A stretch of 8,354 nucleotides of DNA from Wenzhouxiangella sp. (GTDB taxonomy: Bacteria > Pseudomonadota > Gammaproteobacteria > Xanthomonadales > Wenzhouxiangellaceae), in NCBI GenBank assembly GCA_007119095.1, contig SKQI01000126.1, positions 1 to 8,354 of the forward strand, read 5' to 3'. Of this stretch, positions 6,027 through 8,354 are shown one piece after another. A model generated the notes under the pieces. It was not told the DNA's origin and searched no databases. It saw nothing but the letters and a program-made list of their open reading frames with translations. Position numbers and translations under genes: made by a program. Within the stretch, counting starts at the first letter, position 1; each line of letters starts with the position of its first letter.

Positions 6027-7070
6027 CTAGATCTCAACCAGCTCCACCCGGCGATTCTGGGCGCGACCGTCTTCGCTACGGTTTGTCGCCACCGGCGCCA
6101 TCATCCCTGCGCCGGCGGCCTGCAAGCGCTCACCGTCAATGTCGTGATGCTCTTCCAGCCAGTTGCCCACAGCCCGAGCCCGTTGCATGGACAGGTTCAG
6201 GTTGTACTCGAAGTCACCGACGTTGTCGGTGTGGCCAACGATCAGCAGTTCCAACTCTTCGTTCTGTTCCAGCACCTCGGCAATGGTGGCCAGGGCATCA
6301 GCCGACTCATCGATGATCTCGGCGCTGTCGAACTCGAACAGGATATCGCGCACGGCTACCCGGCCCTCGGCAATGATGCCGCTTTCGATTTGTTCAGCGG
6401 TCAAATCCTCGGCCTCGTGGGCAGCAACGATTTCATCGCGCTCGACTGGCTGACGTTCAGCCGGCTGCGGTGCTTCCATGGTCAGCGCGGTTTCTTCGGC
6501 CGGTACTTCAACAACATCGACCAGGATCAGCGGCTCGGAATCCGAGTTGTTGTGGATCAGCACCGTGACATACACATCCTCTTCGGAGTGACGAGCAGCG
6601 AGAAAACGCTTGTCTCTTTCCGCGCGGTTGCCCGCCCGACGCATCGTGCTGCGCGATACACCCCTGGGTCGATCACGATCAAAAAAGCCGACCGAGTGAA
6701 AACGTCGCCCCAACTCATCGCGTCCGCTGCCGGCAAACTCGATGTCGAAGCCGGACTGTTCCAGACCGTCGACATAGGCACGCTTGACCTGCAGCGTGCT
6801 GATTTCAGGGTTTTGCAGCAGATAGCTGAGCTGGGTGTGCTCACCCTCCAGGGTGTATGAGTCATCGAACTCACCGCTGTCCAGCGCTCCGAACGGCATG
6901 GTGACGCGGTCAAACTCGACGAAACGATAGGTAATCAAGTCGCTGCCCGTCACCCGGGGCACCAAGGGATGATCACCCCAGCCCTCCGGGTCATCGGCAA
7001 ACGAGACGGAGGCGGGCACAGCGGCTACCGCCAGGATCAGAAGAATCGTTACGGCTTTCCTGCTAATCAT
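6027..7070 (-). CDS. Exported protein with C-terminal OmpA-like peptidoglycan-binding domain
   Basis: The product is 347 residues. Residues 1-25 form a signal peptide ending SFA, with the mature chain starting DDPEG; no lipobox cysteine is present, so it is not a lipoprotein. Residues about 26-190 have a non-barrel N-terminal region (WGDHPLVPRVTGSDLITYRF, then FLAARHSEEDVYVTVLIHNN and LVDVVE). This resembles the DUF4892-type module found before OmpA domains, a match made from memory. An acidic linker (190-225) follows. The OmpA domain (about 235-345) has LFEFDSAEI, LLIVGHTDNVGDFEYNLNLS, QRARAV and NRRVELV. Asp282 and Arg297 have the 15-residue spacing of the pair that binds diaminopimelate in Acinetobacter OmpA. 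It probably tethers an envelope component to peptidoglycan. No beta-barrel is apparent, so it is not classic OmpA. The start has only a distant purine run upstream. Confidence 0.9.
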   Translation of the reverse strand: MISRKAVTILLILAVAAVPASVSFADDPEGWGDHPLVPRVTGSDLITYRFVEFDRVTMPFGALDSGEFDDSYTLEGEHTQLSYLLQNPEISTLQVKRAYVDGLEQSGFDIEFAGSGRDELGRRFHSVGFFDRDRPRGVSRSTMRRAGNRAERDKRFLAARHSEEDVYVTVLIHNNSDSEPLILVDVVEVPAEETALTMEAPQPAERQPVERDEIVAAHEAEDLTAEQIESGIIAEGRVAVRDILFEFDSAEIIDESADALATIAEVLEQNEELELLIVGHTDNVGDFEYNLNLSMQRARAVGNWLEEHHDIDGERLQAAGAGMMAPVATNRSEDGRAQNRRVELVEI

Positions 7071-7146
7071 GAGTATTCGTGAAGTGCGATTGAATCCTCA
7101 GTGTAGGAAAGCAGGGAAGCGCTTGCAGAAATCCAGCGGAAATTCG

Positions 7147-8100
7147 TCAGTTTTTCCCTTCGCGACGCCAAGGAATGTCGGGTGGCTGAAGCCGCCGTCC
7201 GCGCGCGTCCGCGACCTCTCCGAAACGATCGTGGCCCGCGTGCCAGTCATCCTGGGCACGCTCGATGTCGGCCTTCGAATGAGCAACGAAATTCCACCAG
7301 ATAGTAATTTCGGCATCCAGCGGCTCACCACCAATGAGCAGGGCCCGGCCGCCGCCGCTGAACTCAAGGTCTACCGCTTCGCGCTTGAGGCCGAGATAGG
7401 CCAATTCGTCGACGGCCAACGGGCTGCCATCCACAATCAGGCCACCTTCCAGCGGCAGAATGCCGTATTCGAAAGCTGGATTGAGTTCGAGTCGCTGTTG
7501 GCCTTTCTGCCGCCACTGCAGGTCCATGCCAATCAGCGGCGAGAAGCTCAAGGTGGGCGCCTGCTGGCCGGCATAACTGCCCACCAGCAGGGTTGCTGAG
7601 AGCTCGCCCAGTTCGAACCTGGGCAGTTCCGGGTAATGATCGAATCGGGGAGCAGTGAAGCGGTCGGCGTATGGCAGGGCAATCCAGAGCTGAGCGGCGT
7701 GCAGCTCTCGACAGCCGGGCACGGTTTCTTCAATGTGACTGATGCCCTTCCCCGCGGTCATCAGGTTGACCTGGCCCGGGCGAATGATCTGCTCATAGCC
7801 CAGACTGTCACGGTGCAAGACCTCTCCGGCAATCATCCAGGTAAAGGTCTGCAGACAGATATGGGGATGCGGCCCAACCACCAGACCCGGCTGATCGTCT
7901 TCGAAGCGCGCCGGGCCGGCATGGTCCAGAAAACACCAGGCTCCGATCAGGCGCCGCTGTCTGTGCGGCAGCAGCCGGGCGACCGGGATCCCCCCGACAT
8001 CAGAAGTACGGGCAATGATGCGCTGAAATTCGCGTTGCCCTTCGATGGTCGGACATTCTCGGTCAAGCGCCGTGGCAGCATCGCAATCGGAAGTACTCAT
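7147..8100 (-). CDS. Pirin-family bicupin protein (quercetin 2,3-dioxygenase-like)
   Basis: The product is 317 residues, typical for bacterial pirins. The N-terminal cupin carries the metal site: PHPH (His78, His80) followed by FTWMIAGEVLHRDSLG and MTAGKGISHIEE (His122, Glu124), the conserved three-His/one-Glu set that binds Fe. The second cupin (about 190-290) ends in GEPLDAEITIWWNFVAHS and is followed by the usual tail ending in DDWHAGHDRFGEV. Members include YhhW-type quercetinases and pirins with regulatory or redox-sensing roles; this sequence does not say which. It should be cytoplasmic. The ATG at 8100 has only a modest AGGCGAG upstream. The gene follows rpoH by 117 bases with a terminator between, and precedes the OmpA-like gene by 76 bases in the same direction. 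Confidence 0.94.
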   Translation of the reverse strand: MSTSDCDAATALDRECPTIEGQREFQRIIARTSDVGGIPVARLLPHRQRRLIGAWCFLDHAGPARFEDDQPGLVVGPHPHICLQTFTWMIAGEVLHRDSLGYEQIIRPGQVNLMTAGKGISHIEETVPGCRELHAAQLWIALPYADRFTAPRFDHYPELPRFELGELSATLLVGSYAGQQAPTLSFSPLIGMDLQWRQKGQQRLELNPAFEYGILPLEGGLIVDGSPLAVDELAYLGLKREAVDLEFSGGGRALLIGGEPLDAEITIWWNFVAHSKADIERAQDDWHAGHDRFGEVADARGRRLQPPDIPWRREGKN

Positions 8101-8142
8101 GAGCGGTCTCGCCTGTCTGGTGATCGACGCTCATTGTGCACC

Positions 8143-8178
8143 AGAAAAGCAAATGCCGAGCGCAGAGGCTCGGCATTT
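8143..8178 (-). terminator. Intrinsic terminator of rpoH
   Basis: AAATGCCGAGC (8151-8161) and GCTCGGCATTT (8168-8178) form a perfect 11-bp stem with a six-base loop. On the minus strand the stem is followed by GCTTTTC (8144-8150). It begins 39 bases after the rpoH stop and is the best terminator in the window. Only about 50 bases then remain before the pirin start. Confidence 0.85.
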
Positions 8179-8217
8179 CGGCAGTAAGGCAGAACTTACC
8201 GGGACTTGAAAATAAAG

Positions 8218-8354
8218 TCAGGCGTCGAATCGAGCCTTGAGCTTTTTCAAGGCCACGGCCTCAAGCTGACGAATGCGCTCGGCAGAAACACCATACTTGT
8301 CGGCCAGTTCCTGCAGCGTTGCCTTGGGGTCCAGCAGCCAGCGACTCTGGATGA
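8218..8354 (-). CDS. rpoH: RNA polymerase sigma-32 (heat-shock) factor RpoH, C-terminal fragment
   Basis: Only the last 44 codons are present. The translation reads IQSRWLLDPKATLQELADKY, then GVSAERIRQLEAVALKKLKA, then RFDA and stop. This is the sigma region 4.2 helix-turn-helix that reads the -35 element. The combination ATLQELADKYGVSAERIRQLE with a short C-terminus directly after KKLKA matches RpoH more closely than RpoD or RpoS, which share the fold but end differently. RpoH drives heat-shock chaperone and protease genes. The N-terminal part, including the chaperone-controlled region, is outside the window. The stop TGA is at 8220-8218, and a strong terminator follows. Confidence 0.93.
   Translation of the reverse strand, partial: IQSRWLLDPKATLQELADKYGVSAERIRQLEAVALKKLKARFDA

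Noticed and set aside
6006..6860. 284-codon plus-strand open frame opposite the OmpA-like gene
   Set aside because: The minus strand has a signal peptide and a complete OmpA domain. The plus-strand translation resembles no folded family and is a composition shadow.

Overview
The window looks like a chromosomal segment of a high-GC gammaproteobacterium. RpoE/RseA, RpoH, a quinone-linked PyrD and a type I MurB all have proteobacterial forms, and codons end mostly in G or C. The pyrD-murB adjacency makes me think of the Xanthomonadales/Chromatiales side of the class, but that is a guess. No rRNA, tRNA, CRISPR array, insertion sequence, integrase or phage gene is visible. The region reads as housekeeping and envelope-stress chromosome with two poorly characterised loci.

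Left edge (1-727, minus strand): the start of an RseA-type anti-sigma factor lies just downstream of rpoE, the extracytoplasmic stress sigma factor. Then comes a 278-base divergent intergenic region (728-1005). It holds an extended -10 promoter bracketed by two direct copies of TTGCCAAT 31 bases apart, a candidate operator for the rightward operon.

Centre (1006-5059, plus strand): a tight operon-like run encodes an ALDH7/antiquitin-type aldehyde dehydrogenase, pyrD (pyrimidine synthesis), murB (peptidoglycan precursor synthesis), an unrecognised 118-residue basic protein, and a possible 33-codon ORF that overlaps it by GTGA. Gaps are 19 bases, 2 bases and then overlaps.

Right half (5056-8354, minus strand): from right to left lie the C-terminus of rpoH (sigma-32) with a clear intrinsic terminator, a pirin-family cupin protein, an exported protein with a C-terminal OmpA-like peptidoglycan-binding domain, and an exported protein of unknown function whose last 58 residues carry 11 cysteines. 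The last gene meets the plus-strand run tail to tail: the two stop codons share the palindrome TTAA at 5056-5059.

Working together: the ends of the window carry the two stress sigma factors (RpoE, envelope; RpoH, cytoplasm), and much of what lies between concerns the envelope (MurB, the OmpA-like protein, the Cys-rich exported protein). I found no convincing sigma-E promoter, so co-regulation is only a hypothesis. The least explained parts are the Cys-rich exported protein, the junction at 4950-5210 where both strands have open, coding-like frames, and the repeat pair upstream of the aldehyde dehydrogenase.
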